Positions 53,652 through 62,602 of a stretch of 64,000 bases of DNA are shown piece by piece. The notes under the pieces are model-generated. The model searched no databases. It saw only the letters and a program-made list of their open reading frames with translations, and had not been told where the DNA came from. The first letter of the stretch is position 1; every line of letters begins with the position of its first letter. Source of the stretch: JAFAGX01 sp035623335 (GTDB lineage Bacteria > Acidobacteriota > Terriglobia > Terriglobales > Acidobacteriaceae); the NCBI GenBank assembly GCA_035623335.1, contig DASPTQ010000308.1, positions 19,111 to 83,110 of the forward strand, written 5' to 3'. Position numbers and translations under genes: made by a program.

Positions 53652-56057
53652 TTGGAAAGCTTGCTTCAGGATGTGCGCTACGAGGTTCGCAGGCTGCGCA
53701 AGGCTCCCGCTTTCGCAGCGATCGCCGTGGCCACTCTCGCACTGGGCATCGGGGCGAATACGGCGATCTTCTCGGTCGTCGATGCAACCCTGTTCCGTCG
53801 ACTTCAACTCAACCGACCTAACGCAATCCTGCGGTTAGAGGAGTATCACCAGCGCTCAGCAAACTTGACGGGAGCGACCTTTCGCGATGTGCGCGAGCAA
53901 AATCGGGTGTTCTCCCAAGTTGCCGCCTATCGCATTTTCTCCCAGAACTTGAGCGACCAACGGCACGAGGTGCCGCCGGAACAGATCGACACCGCCTTCG
54001 TATCTCAGGATTTCCTGCCACTCGTTGGGGTAACGCCGTTTGCGGGACAGGGATTCACACCGGAGCAGTTCTGCGAGAATGCCGAAGGAGCGGTAATCCT
54101 CAGCTACGGGTTGTGGCAGCATCGTTTCGGATCGGATCGCGAGATCGTCGGCAAATCCGTCACTCTCCACGGTACGCCCCACATCGTTGCCGGCGTCATG
54201 CCTATGGGATTCTCCTTTCCAGAAGGGGCCCAGGCATGGGCACCTCTCACCGAGGATCTGGCTTTCCCGGAGAATCGCCGTGCGCACTTGTTCACCACTC
54301 TTGCACGGGTCAAAACCGGCACGTCGATGGACTCCGTCCACGCCGAGTTACAGGCGATTTCAAACTGGATTCAGCAAGAAAATCGCGGGATCGATCCCGG
54401 ATTCGTACTTGGTGCCACGCGCCTGCGGGAGAATCTCGTTGCCGCCGTTCGCCCCACGCTGCTGATTCTGTCCGGGGCGGTTGCCCTGGTACTTCTGATG
54501 GCTTGCGCGAACCTCGCCAGTCTTCTGCTCTCCCGTTCCGCCATGCGGAACCAGGAGGTAGCCGTGCGGGCGGCCCTGGGAGCGTCAAGGCTGCGGCTCG
54601 GACGGCAGTTCTTGACCGAAACCGTGTTGCTGGGCCTTCTCGGGGGAACGGCGGGATGCTTTCTTGGGCTGATTTCGGTAAAGGCTTTGTTCGCCGTATA
54701 TCCCGGGGCGATGCCTCGCCTGGCCTCGCCAGCGATCGATTGGCAAGTCCTGATTTTCGTAGTCTCCGTCTCGTTGTCGGCTTCGATTCTCGGCGGAAGC
54801 ATTCCAGCATTCGAATCTACGAGACCAGATTTACAGGTTCGACTTGCGGATAGCGGCCGCAGCACCTCTTCGATACACAGGCGGCACTTTCGTTCGTTGC
54901 TCGTGATCGCGGAACTTACGATCGCCATGATGTTGCTCGCTGCCGCCGGCTTGTTGATCCGAAGCTTCCTTCTGCTCAAACAAGTGGATCCCGGCTTCGA
55001 CCCTTCGCATCTCACCGTGGTTCGCCTCACGCTGCCAGATTCTCGCTACCCCGAACTCCCTGAGCGAACCAGGTTTGTTCGCTCAGTTCTCGAACGCCTC
55101 CAGGTACTGCCGGGAGTCCTCTCGGTTGCCGCCTCCGGAACTTTGCCCTTCGATTCGGTTCCGGACACCGACGTGGAACTCGAGGGTCATGCCTACGAGG
55201 CGGGCAACGAACCGGAAGCGGAGATTCTGACCGCAACCCCCGGGTATTTCCGCACCATGGGAATTCGCCTGCTTGCGGGACGAGGGTTCACAACCGAGGA
55301 CATTCCCGGCCATCCCATCGCCCTGGTGATCAATCAAACCATGGCAGAACGATTCTGGCCGGGGGAAAGTCCCTTGGGGAAACGGGTGGTGATGAAGGAC
55401 TGGGGACCGCCGCTGCCCGGCCAAATCGTGGGCGTAGTTTCCGACGTTAAGCAGGACTCTCTCGAGACAGATACCCGACCCGCAATTTATTACAGCTTTG
55501 AGCAGTTTAGGCAGAGTACGCTGACCACCTACCTGGTTGTCCGCGCCGCTCTCAATGCGCCCGGCCTCGCGCCCGTCATCCGGGAACAGATCTGGTCGCT
55601 CGATCGCGACCAACCCGTGAGTGTCCACGCGATGGATCAGATTGTCTCCGGCTCTCTCGAACGCCGCCGCTTCGTACTCACCTTATTGATCACGTTTGCC
55701 ACCCTCGCTTTGCTTCTGGCCGTTATCGGCACGTACGGCGTGATCGCGCAATCGGTGGGCCAACGGCGGCAGGAGTTTGGCATTCGCATGGCATTGGGCG
55801 CGCAGCCGCATCAGCTGCTTGGGATGGTGTTGCGCCAGAGCGTGGGCGCCCTGGCCGCGGGCCTGACTCTCGGACTTGCGGGAGCTTTCAGTGCGACTCG
55901 AGTGATGGGGAGCTTGCTGTTTGGCATTCGCCCGACTGACCCCATGACATTCTCATCGATGGCAGCGATCTTGGCGGTGGTTGCACTGATCGCGAGTTAT
56001 ATCCCGGCGCGGCGGGCGGCCCAGGTTGATCCGCTGGTGGTGCTGCGGAGAGAGTAA
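53652..56057 (+). CDS. ADOP/MacB-type ABC transporter permease
   Basis: The start is a TTG at 53652 (MESLLQDVRYEVRRLRKAPA), the usual N-terminus of this family, where DVRYA.R.L...P is conserved. The 801-residue protein has TM1 (IAVATLALGIGANTAIFSVV), a MacB_PCD core, then LLMACANLASLLLSRSA and further TMs, a second core with YFRTMGIRLLAGRGF, and a C-terminal IASYIPARRAAQVDPLVVLR. It is a paralogue of 42116-44560. No ATP-binding subunit is adjacent. Probable role: lipid or efflux-related transport or sensing. It ends just before the multicopper oxidase remnant. Confidence 0.9.
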   Translation: MESLLQDVRYEVRRLRKAPAFAAIAVATLALGIGANTAIFSVVDATLFRRLQLNRPNAILRLEEYHQRSANLTGATFRDVREQNRVFSQVAAYRIFSQNLSDQRHEVPPEQIDTAFVSQDFLPLVGVTPFAGQGFTPEQFCENAEGAVILSYGLWQHRFGSDREIVGKSVTLHGTPHIVAGVMPMGFSFPEGAQAWAPLTEDLAFPENRRAHLFTTLARVKTGTSMDSVHAELQAISNWIQQENRGIDPGFVLGATRLRENLVAAVRPTLLILSGAVALVLLMACANLASLLLSRSAMRNQEVAVRAALGASRLRLGRQFLTETVLLGLLGGTAGCFLGLISVKALFAVYPGAMPRLASPAIDWQVLIFVVSVSLSASILGGSIPAFESTRPDLQVRLADSGRSTSSIHRRHFRSLLVIAELTIAMMLLAAAGLLIRSFLLLKQVDPGFDPSHLTVVRLTLPDSRYPELPERTRFVRSVLERLQVLPGVLSVAASGTLPFDSVPDTDVELEGHAYEAGNEPEAEILTATPGYFRTMGIRLLAGRGFTTEDIPGHPIALVINQTMAERFWPGESPLGKRVVMKDWGPPLPGQIVGVVSDVKQDSLETDTRPAIYYSFEQFRQSTLTTYLVVRAALNAPGLAPVIREQIWSLDRDQPVSVHAMDQIVSGSLERRRFVLTLLITFATLALLLAVIGTYGVIAQSVGQRRQEFGIRMALGAQPHQLLGMVLRQSVGALAAGLTLGLAGAFSATRVMGSLLFGIRPTDPMTFSSMAAILAVVALIASYIPARRAAQVDPLVVLRRE

Positions 56058-56068
56058 TTGGGCGAAGA

Positions 56069-56345
56069 TTAGGGTTCCACACGAATCAGTCCCATCATTC
56101 CTCCGTCTTCATGCTCCAAAAGATAGCAATGGTAGACGAAGTCGCCAACCGTATTCGGGTCACGAAGATCCATCCGCAGTCGGACGGTCGGATACTCCAG
56201 GGCTTTGCCGTCGTAATACGGGACATTGACCGTATCGCGACGAAACGGTTCGTTCACCGGCCTGGCACGGTAGTCGAGCAACATGAAATGCAGCTGATGA
56301 ATATGAAAGGCAGTTCTCGATGATCTTCTTAGAGGGGGACTCCGC
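56069..56345 (-). pseudogene. C-terminal remnant of a multicopper oxidase gene
   Basis: The minus strand encodes AFHIHQLHFMLLDY and later FVYHCYLLEHEDGGMMGLI before a TAA at 56069. HIHQLHF and HCxxLEHEDGGMM are the T2/T3 and T1 copper-ligand motifs at the end of multicopper oxidases. Just upstream, near 56308, the homology passes to another frame (IIEN) with a few residues lost. The first about 80 percent of the protein is absent. It is therefore a frameshifted, 5'-truncated remnant whose end now meets the mtgA terminus. Confidence 0.75.
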
Positions 56346-56357
56346 GAGTCGGCGCAA

Positions 56358-57056
56358 CTACCATCCCATTTGGCCCATCCGCCTAAGGATAATCGCACTG
56401 TAGCTATTCATGCGCTCGGGTCGTCGCTTCAGGGGCGCTGGCAGGATGGCAGCGAGCCGTGCCGCCTCTTGCCGGCCGATACTCCGGGCTGCGGTTTCGT
56501 AGTAATAACGACACGCCGACTCTGCACCATAAATACCATGACCCCATTCGACCACGTTGAGGTATATCTCCAGAATGCGCTGTTTCCCGAGGACGAATTC
56601 GGCCACCGGCACCAGCGTGACCTCTGCACCCTTGCGGAGGAAAGAGCGCCCCGTTCCGAAGAATAGGTTTTTTACGAGTTGCTGCGTAATGGTGGAAGCT
56701 CCGCGAGTGCGATCCCCTTCCAAATCCTCCTCGGCAGCGACTTCGATCTGGTGCCAATCGAATCCATGGTGCTGGTAGAAGTTCGAGTCTTCGGCGGCGA
56801 TTACAGCGTGCTGGAGCTCCGGCGAGATTTGGCTGAGGGGAATGAATTGGTAGCGTTCGCGATACGGCCTGTGGTGAATCCAGGCCTGCAGGCGGCGCTC
56901 GATGTGCACCGCGGTTGTCGGCGGGTCGATCCACCGGGTCGCCACAAGGGTCAGCGCAGCCAGCGACCAAAGAAGCACCACGCCAACGACGAACCATCGA
57001 ATAAGGAATCGGTAGAAGCCCTTTCGAAGCCGCCTCCTGGTGCGTGGGTTTGGCAT
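56358..57056 (-). CDS. mtgA: Monofunctional biosynthetic peptidoglycan transglycosylase
   Basis: The 232-residue protein has an N-terminal membrane anchor (RWFVVGVVLLWSLAALTLVA, about 20-39) and a GT51 domain: AVIAAEDSNFYQHHGFDW (catalytic Glu in AAEDSNF), GASTITQQLVKNLF, LRKGAEVTLVPVAEFVLGKQ and RILEIYLNVVEWGHGIYG. It polymerises lipid II into glycan strands at the inner membrane. No penicillin-binding domain is attached, so it is MtgA rather than a bifunctional PBP. Length is typical (about 230-240). Confidence 0.93.
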   Translation of the reverse strand: MPNPRTRRRLRKGFYRFLIRWFVVGVVLLWSLAALTLVATRWIDPPTTAVHIERRLQAWIHHRPYRERYQFIPLSQISPELQHAVIAAEDSNFYQHHGFDWHQIEVAAEEDLEGDRTRGASTITQQLVKNLFFGTGRSFLRKGAEVTLVPVAEFVLGKQRILEIYLNVVEWGHGIYGAESACRYYYETAARSIGRQEAARLAAILPAPLKRRPERMNSYSAIILRRMGQMGW

Positions 57057-57280
57057 TGCCGTCAGATTCAGAATAATAGCCCGAGGGTGGGTTGCTGCTG
57101 ATGCATGATCGGCGCGCGAACACTAGCGGAAGGGATGTGCGATCTCTCACCCCAATCGTTCCGGATCCCCAATGACGCAAACACCTTCCGATAGGTTCTG
57201 CAGGTTGTTACCTTTGCGTTTCGCACCGGGACTTTCCGGGCGGTGAACGAAAGCCATCCTTGAGTGGCCGGCCTGCAAAT

Positions 57281-57871
57281 CTAGACCCTTAGCGAGCCAC
57301 GGAACCCCCTAGCGGCATAGTAAGATTCCGCACCGTTGTGATACACGAAAACAGTGTCGAAGCGGCGATCGCAAAAGAGGGCGCCGCCGAGTTGTCTGAT
57401 AGCAGGAGGTGTTTTCACCCAGCTCGACGTTTTGGTATCGAAATCTCCGAGATTCTGCAACTCTCGATACTGTTCTTCCGTTAAAAGCTCAACGCCTATG
57501 GCAGCTGCCATGTCCGTAGCGCTATCTTTTGGTTTATGTTCTTTCCTTGACTCGAGCGCTTCCCGGTCGTAGCAAATACTTCTGCGGTCTTTAGGACTTT
57601 CCGCTGAACAATCATAAAAGATGTATTCGCCCGTCTTCTTGTCATGGCCAACAACATCCGGTTCACCGCCAGACTTTTCCATTTCATGGAGTGACCACAG
57701 TTTTTCAGCATTCACTTCGAGCCTTGCTTCGACTTGAGCCCATCGAAGACCTTGATGGCGGTTGATGTTTTTCTCAAAACGGGCTTTCAAGGTTCTGAGT
57801 AGTTCTTCGCGTTGTTCTCGTGACAAGTCCTTTTTGTTGCTAGGAATGTTTCGCGCTCTGGTTGCACTCAT
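57281..57871 (-). CDS. DUF4256-domain protein
   Basis: A 196-residue soluble protein with an AAGGGACGATT site before ATG 57871. It matches DUF4256: LRTLKARFEKNINRHQGLRW, then MEKSGGEPDVVGHDKKTGEY, CSAESPKDRRSICYDREALE, a YRELQNLGDFDTKTSSWVK block and a C-terminal CDRRFDTVFVYHNGAESYYA. The family is widespread but without known function. No signal peptide or membrane segment. The 57872-57931 gap to the DUF3500 gene suggests the two could be co-transcribed. Confidence 0.8.
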   Translation of the reverse strand: MSATRARNIPSNKKDLSREQREELLRTLKARFEKNINRHQGLRWAQVEARLEVNAEKLWSLHEMEKSGGEPDVVGHDKKTGEYIFYDCSAESPKDRRSICYDREALESRKEHKPKDSATDMAAAIGVELLTEEQYRELQNLGDFDTKTSSWVKTPPAIRQLGGALFCDRRFDTVFVYHNGAESYYAARGFRGSLRV

Positions 57872-57931
57872 AATCGTCCCTTCCCGCGTTTCTTATCTGT
57901 TACTCCGCTTTTCGAGTGCGCCAATCGCCTG

Positions 57932-59212
57932 TTAGCTGGCAGCCGTGGTGTGTGGATGTCGGAGGTAGTGCTGCCTAAGCAGATCCTTTCCATAGTCATT
58001 CCCGTTTGGCGTTCGCACCACGCAATGGATGTGCTGTTGTGTCGGTTTCATCGGGTCAGTTGCCAGCTTGCTCAGGTTTGCAGGCCGCTGGTGGTCAAAT
58101 TCAATCAGGATCACCGGACTCTGCACGCGGTAATAAAACACACTGTCGGGCTCCGCCCCTCCGATCCAGGTAAACCATGTGTTATCAAGGTGCCGATCCA
58201 CCTCGTCCATCTTTACGCGGGTATGGCCATCGTCCATGTTACTCACGTAGAGGTGAATGAGATCGCGAAATCGTTGCCGTGTCGGACTCGACAAATCGTT
58301 CGTCCGCAATCCGGCATACTCGATGACGACGTTATCCTTGAAGGCCTCGGTAAGATTGTTGTTGCCTGTCTTCGAGAAGTTCAGGATGGCTTGTTTGCGC
58401 TGCGCTTCCGAAAGTGCCTTCAACATCCCGAGTCCATCATTCTGCTCGCGTTGAAGAATCTCCAGGCCTTTGTACTTGCCGGACGGCGCCTTTACCGGCT
58501 CGGAGCCAACGAACAGGGGTGTCATCACCACCTGGTCGCCGAGCACAAAACAGTTAAGGATGGCGTGATGGCCCTCAAGCTTCCAGCCCCACGGATCCGT
58601 GGCCGAGGGCTTGCCGAAGATCTGGATATAGTACAACCACTCTCCGAAAAACAGGTTGTCCTCGACCAACTCGGCCAGGGTTTCGTTCAGGCGCATGATG
58701 TTGCGCATGAGTTCGAACCCTTTCGCGCTCAACGAGGCGCGCATTAACCCGAAGGCGGCCTCTCGTTGTGCGCCCGTCATCTCCGCCAAGCAAACTCCTT
58801 GCCGTGCGTAGAAATGCTGGTTCATCCACTTCCGCCACTCAATATCGTCCACTGGATACATGGTTCTTGCCAGCTGTACGGAGGTGAGACTAGCGATGAA
58901 CGCTTCGGCTGCATTCCGTAACGGCTCTGTCGATGTCCCGCTCGGTCTGATTTGAAACAGCCCTGGCACCAGCTCGCCGTTGGTAGTGATTCCCTTAAAA
59001 GGCGCTGCCAGTCCCTCTTTTTCGTAATCCTCCGACATCCTGCGAAACCGCTCGGCTACCTCGGATGGAGTTTGGGGCTCGGTCTGGCCAAGCACCCAGG
59101 GAGCAAGGACAGCGGCAGAGATCAGAGAAGAAAGAAAATTGCGACGCGTAGGCATCCCCAGCGTGGGATGGGTATGAGCATGGGCGTGGTCGGGATGCAG
59201 CTTGTTTACCAC
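57932..59212 (-). CDS. Tat-exported DUF3500 protein
   Basis: Start: GTG at 59212, five bp after GGAGG; another GTG at 59218 is too close to that site. The N-terminus is a His-rich segment (HPDHAHAHTHP) followed by MPTRRNFLSSLISAAVLAPWVLG, a twin-arginine signal. The rest matches DUF3500: LTSVQLARTMYPVDDIEWRK, GVCLAEMTGAQREAAFGLMR, WLYYIQIFGKPSATDPWGWK, LEGHHAILNCFVLGDQVVMT and a C-terminal DFVH-like PTQQHIHCVVRTPNGNDYG. Members are secreted proteins of unknown function, probably enzymes with bound cofactor or metal because of Tat export. The His-rich leader would be cut off with the signal. Confidence 0.85.
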   Translation of the reverse strand: MVNKLHPDHAHAHTHPTLGMPTRRNFLSSLISAAVLAPWVLGQTEPQTPSEVAERFRRMSEDYEKEGLAAPFKGITTNGELVPGLFQIRPSGTSTEPLRNAAEAFIASLTSVQLARTMYPVDDIEWRKWMNQHFYARQGVCLAEMTGAQREAAFGLMRASLSAKGFELMRNIMRLNETLAELVEDNLFFGEWLYYIQIFGKPSATDPWGWKLEGHHAILNCFVLGDQVVMTPLFVGSEPVKAPSGKYKGLEILQREQNDGLGMLKALSEAQRKQAILNFSKTGNNNLTEAFKDNVVIEYAGLRTNDLSSPTRQRFRDLIHLYVSNMDDGHTRVKMDEVDRHLDNTWFTWIGGAEPDSVFYYRVQSPVILIEFDHQRPANLSKLATDPMKPTQQHIHCVVRTPNGNDYGKDLLRQHYLRHPHTTAAS

Positions 59213-59305
59213 GTTCACCTCCAGAGGAAAATGGCCTGAAGCATAGCACGAGCACTACATCGCGGCAATGAAGCGGCACACAAACGCACACAAACGCCAC
59301 CCAGA

Positions 59306-60049
59306 TCAGAAAGAACTTAACTCAGCCACCATCCAGGTAGCACCTGTGATAAGGCAAGTCAGGGCGAATTCGGACCAGTTGAAATGCGCCTCCGGGTGAG
59401 CGATCAGGCGCGGAACCCAAACCAACACGCCAAAGAGCGCCAGCATGAGCGTCATCAGACGTAGGGCAAGCCGAGCCTGGCGATTGATGAGAATGGCAAT
59501 CGCCGCGAGTGCAAACGCGAGCGTCGTGAGTATCGCCCAGAACATCTGGTTAGGCGGAATCCACTTTGGAACCAAGCTAGCTGTGTCACGCAGTAAGAGT
59601 ATCTGACCCAGCGTAAAGGAAATCGCACAGACACCGAGTCCGAGGCGCGCCAGTCGCCCGAATGCTACCGCCCTTCCTGCATTCGCCTCAGTCCCCGCGT
59701 ACAGCGCAATCGCGCCGCAGAGTAAGGAAAAGAACAGGAAGAAGCTCCCCCCGTAGCGCTCATAGACGTTCGATGCGGCAATGATGTCCGGGATCGAGGC
59801 CAGCGAGAAACACAAGAAAACAACGCCGAGAATGACTGAGGCCAAGTGTGCGGCGCGCGGGTACTGCATCCCAATCCCACCGGCAATTAGAGCGGTCATG
59901 AGACAACCGCCGATAAGGGCGCCAAAAGGCAGGCGCCAGATCTGATGCAAGTTTTGCCAGGTGTCGGGGTCGTGCCACAGCAGTGCGATGACGCCGAACA
60001 GCACTGCCGACGCGCCAAAGACGATCCGCCCGTACGCCGCCGTCTTCAC
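59306..60049 (-). CDS. Polytopic membrane protein of unknown function
   Basis: About 247 residues from GTG 60049 (VKTAAYGRIVFGASAVLFGV); a GTG at 60112 would add 21 residues that look non-native. Seven or eight hydrophobic helices are visible, with GVIALLWHDPDTWQNLHQIW, LRDTASLVPKWIPPNQMFWA and LLVWVPRLIAHPEAHFNWSE as likely conserved loops. The PKWIPPNQMFW loop and general layout recall DoxX-type membrane proteins, but the match is loose. Function unknown. The 60150 gene is divergent with a short shared promoter. Confidence 0.65.
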   Translation of the reverse strand: MKTAAYGRIVFGASAVLFGVIALLWHDPDTWQNLHQIWRLPFGALIGGCLMTALIAGGIGMQYPRAAHLASVILGVVFLCFSLASIPDIIAASNVYERYGGSFFLFFSLLCGAIALYAGTEANAGRAVAFGRLARLGLGVCAISFTLGQILLLRDTASLVPKWIPPNQMFWAILTTLAFALAAIAILINRQARLALRLMTLMLALFGVLVWVPRLIAHPEAHFNWSEFALTCLITGATWMVAELSSF

Positions 60050-60149
60050 CCAGAAAAGGTAACAGATATCTCTGCCACACGCAGGAGGCAACGCCAACGC
60101 GGCGCGGCGCACAGCTCAAGACTTACACCGTCCGTGCTATAAGAGACCA

Positions 60150-61106
60150 ATGCGCCTCGAGGATTATGCACCCCGCCCCGCGCACCTCAAATGGCTCCTC
60201 GATTCTGACCCGGCCATCCGCTGGCAGGTCATGCGGGACCTCACCGGGGAATCGCCGAACGCGGTTGCCGCCGAGCGTTCTCGCGTCGCAACCGAAGGTT
60301 GGGGGGCCAAGCTTCTCGCCCTCCAATCTCCCGCTGGCAACTGGGGCGGGAAGGAGGACCGAGGTTTGCTAGTTAGCCTCTACACTCTCGTCGCCTTGAT
60401 GGACCTCGGTCTCGACCCCGCCGGCAAGCAGGCCCGAAAAATGATCGACCGTGTCGACAAGCGTCTGGTGTTTAAGTGGTACAAGAACCGGCCCTTTCTT
60501 CGCGGCGAAACCGAACCCTGCATTAACGGCAGAATCCTTGGAATCGGCTCCTATTTCAAAGAACCGAATGACGAACTGGCCGGTCAACTGCTGGGCGAGC
60601 AACTCGAAGATGGCGGCTGGAACTGCGAAGCGGTTTTGCCTTCCGCGAAACGTCCGAAAAGCCGGCGCTCTTCGTTCCACACTACCATCTGCGTGCTCGA
60701 AGGACTGCTCGAATACGAACGAGCAGGGGGCAAATCGAGAGCCGTCCCTAAGGCTCGCCGGAGGGCGGAACATTATCTGCTCGAGCGCCGCATGTTCCGT
60801 TCGCTTCGAACCGGCGAAATCATCGACAAACGCTGGCTCCACTTCGCGTTCCCGACCTTTTGGCACTACGACGTCTTGCGCGGGCTCGATTATCTGCGGA
60901 ATGCAGGCGTCAAACCAGACGGTCACGTCAGGGAAGCCATCGAAACCGTGATTGCACGCCGCCACCAGAACGGGCGCTGGCCTCTCAACCTGCTTCATCT
61001 CGAACGTATTCCAGTGGAAATGGAGACCGGGGTTGGCAGTGCAAGCCGCTGGAACACTCTGCGCGCTCTCCGAGTCCTGCGTTGGTACCAGAACTCAACC
61101 GGGTAG
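60150..61106 (+). CDS. Alpha/alpha-barrel (terpenoid-cyclase/prenyltransferase-like) protein of unknown function
   Basis: The 318-residue protein is all-helical and has three QxxxGxW-type motifs: QSPAGNW (59-65), QLEDGGW (151-157) and HQNGRW (272-277). These mark alpha/alpha-toroid folds such as squalene-hopene cyclases and prenyltransferases. Other conserved-looking blocks are FHTTICVLEGLLEYE (176-190) and KRWLHFAFPTFWHYDVLRGL (227-246). A DxDD cyclase motif is not present, so cyclase activity is not supported. No signal peptide. It may be an uncharacterised family of toroid proteins that act as scaffold or hydrolase. It is followed by the broken YdeI gene. Confidence 0.7.
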   Translation: MRLEDYAPRPAHLKWLLDSDPAIRWQVMRDLTGESPNAVAAERSRVATEGWGAKLLALQSPAGNWGGKEDRGLLVSLYTLVALMDLGLDPAGKQARKMIDRVDKRLVFKWYKNRPFLRGETEPCINGRILGIGSYFKEPNDELAGQLLGEQLEDGGWNCEAVLPSAKRPKSRRSSFHTTICVLEGLLEYERAGGKSRAVPKARRRAEHYLLERRMFRSLRTGEIIDKRWLHFAFPTFWHYDVLRGLDYLRNAGVKPDGHVREAIETVIARRHQNGRWPLNLLHLERIPVEMETGVGSASRWNTLRALRVLRWYQNSTG

Positions 61107-61156
61107 TTGGGAACTTGGCCCTGCCGGGGGCGAGCCAACCGAGGAATCGAATCTGG

Positions 61157-61713
61157 ATGAATATCCTGAGCCTCCCATCGTCGCTCGATTTCCGTCGCTG
61201 GCTGTGGGCAAACCACAGCCAATCCGATGGCATTTGCGGATCTACAAGAAAAACTCGGGCGTAGCCACGGTGACGTACGCAGAGGCTCTTGATCAAGCCC
61301 TCTGCTTCGGTTGGATCGACGGACAGAAGAAGCTATATGACAGGGAATCTTGGTTACAGAAATTCACGCCAAGACGCCCGAAAAGCGGCTGGTCCCAAAA
61401 CAATACCCGGCACGCAGAACGATTGATGAAGTCCGGAGAGATGGCGCCGGCTGGACGGAAAGAGGTCATGGCGGCGAAGGCAGACGGCCGATGGAAGGCT
61501 GCCTATGATTCGTTCTCGAACGCCCGGGTGCCGGCTGATTTCCTAAAGGCACTGGCGAAGAACAAAAGGGCGAAGGCCTTCTTTCAAACCCTGAACAAAA
61601 CCAATCTGTATTCCATTGCGTGCCGGCTCCAGACTGCCAAGAAGCCTGAAACCAGAGACAAGCGAATGCAGTCAATCCTCGAGCGGTTGGCGCGCGGTGA
61701 GAAGTTTCATTGA
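61157..61713 (+). pseudogene. YdeI/OmdA-family gene with frameshift
   Basis: The ATG at 61157 starts MNILSLPSSLDFRRWLWANH, the typical YdeI N-terminus. Near 61235 the frame changes: the original frame stops at 61264 and the homology goes on in another frame as IYKKNSGVATVTYAEALDQA, CFGWIDGQKKLYDRESWLQK, TPRRPKSGWSQNN and ...QTAKKPETRDKRMQSILERL to 61713. The expected join is DGI-W-LRIYKKN, so one or two bases are missing. The protein otherwise appears complete. Hence either a recent frameshift or an assembly error. YdeI proteins are linked to polymyxin or bacteriocin tolerance. Confidence 0.72.
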
Positions 61714-61844
61714 GCTGAAAAACGATCCAAGCAATCGCCCTCAAAGAACCAACCGAGGCAATCCTTGTCCGTCGATCCACTGTTCGCCATCCATGGGCGG
61801 ATGCAGGGCATTCGAATGTCCTACCCTTCCTTTTCCTCCGTTGG

Positions 61845-62372
61845 TCATTTCGCTGCCCAGGGCGGCACGACCCCAGTCATACGAGCATAGGCAATCAGCT
61901 GTCCCATGTGCTCGTTGGCATGAATGATGATGCGGAGATACATGCCATCGACGGTCGAATCCCGGTCTGCAATGTGGACCTTACGCGCCAGGTCTTTCGG
62001 GTTCTCGGCTAAATGAGCTTGCTTGACGGCGTCCAACGAGCGCTCTAACCAACTGATAACGTCGGCCTTAGACGTAACCGTTGTTTCCATATCAAGTTTG
62101 AGGTTAGGGGGCATCTTGGGTCCGGTAACACTCAGCAGGTAGAAATTCGAGATGGCGATATGCATGTACACCTCGCTGGTGGAGCGGACTCCTGCCGCGG
62201 GTCGCCAGGCGAATTTCTCGGGGGGCGTGGCTTCCGCCAGCGCGATCAGCTGCTGAGAGGTGTGCCTCCACTCTCCGTCGTATCCCTGCCAGATTCCCTC
62301 GGGGGGAGCCTGAGCGAGCAACCCGGTGCTCAAGCAGACCCAAAACAATGCCCTCGCGAAGCTTGGGTTCAC
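61845..62372 (-). CDS. Secreted DinB-family protein
   Basis: The start is a GTG at 62372 with GGAG seven bp upstream. Residues 1-20 form a signal peptide (STGLLAQAP), unusual because most DinB proteins are cytoplasmic. The four-helix bundle has VRSTSEVYMHIAISNFYLLS, with the first His ligand in YMHIA, and IIIHANEHMGQLIAYARMTG, with the last two His in HANEH. The domain binds a metal and often acts as a thiol-dependent transferase. Acidobacteria have several secreted DinB proteins of unknown role. The fragment at 20567 is a different member. Confidence 0.85.
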   Translation of the reverse strand: MNPSFARALFWVCLSTGLLAQAPPEGIWQGYDGEWRHTSQQLIALAEATPPEKFAWRPAAGVRSTSEVYMHIAISNFYLLSVTGPKMPPNLKLDMETTVTSKADVISWLERSLDAVKQAHLAENPKDLARKVHIADRDSTVDGMYLRIIIHANEHMGQLIAYARMTGVVPPWAAK

Positions 62373-62539
62373 GATCGAACTCCTCTGGTCGAGATAATTC
62401 CTGATCGAAGAGTATGCGACATCTAGGGATGTTGTCGAGAGATCCTGGCGCCTCTGTCAACTCGTGCGTTGCTCGGGAAATCTCACGAGCCGACCCCCTA
62501 GAACTGGGAAGTCCCAAAAGCCCTGGTGAGGAAAGTAGT

Positions 62540-62564
62540 GGCGCCGCTCTCAGTTGCCGGCGCC
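62540..62564 (-). terminator. Possible terminator hairpin after the binding-protein gene
   Basis: GGCGCCG, 11-nt loop, CGGCGCC forms a perfect 7-bp GC-rich stem 39 bp past the stop of the 62603 gene. Only a weakly T-rich stretch follows on the minus strand, so strength is uncertain. Confidence 0.4.
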
Positions 62565-62602
62565 TGGAAGAAGACGAAAAGGTTGGACCCGCCGATTCCG
62601 GC

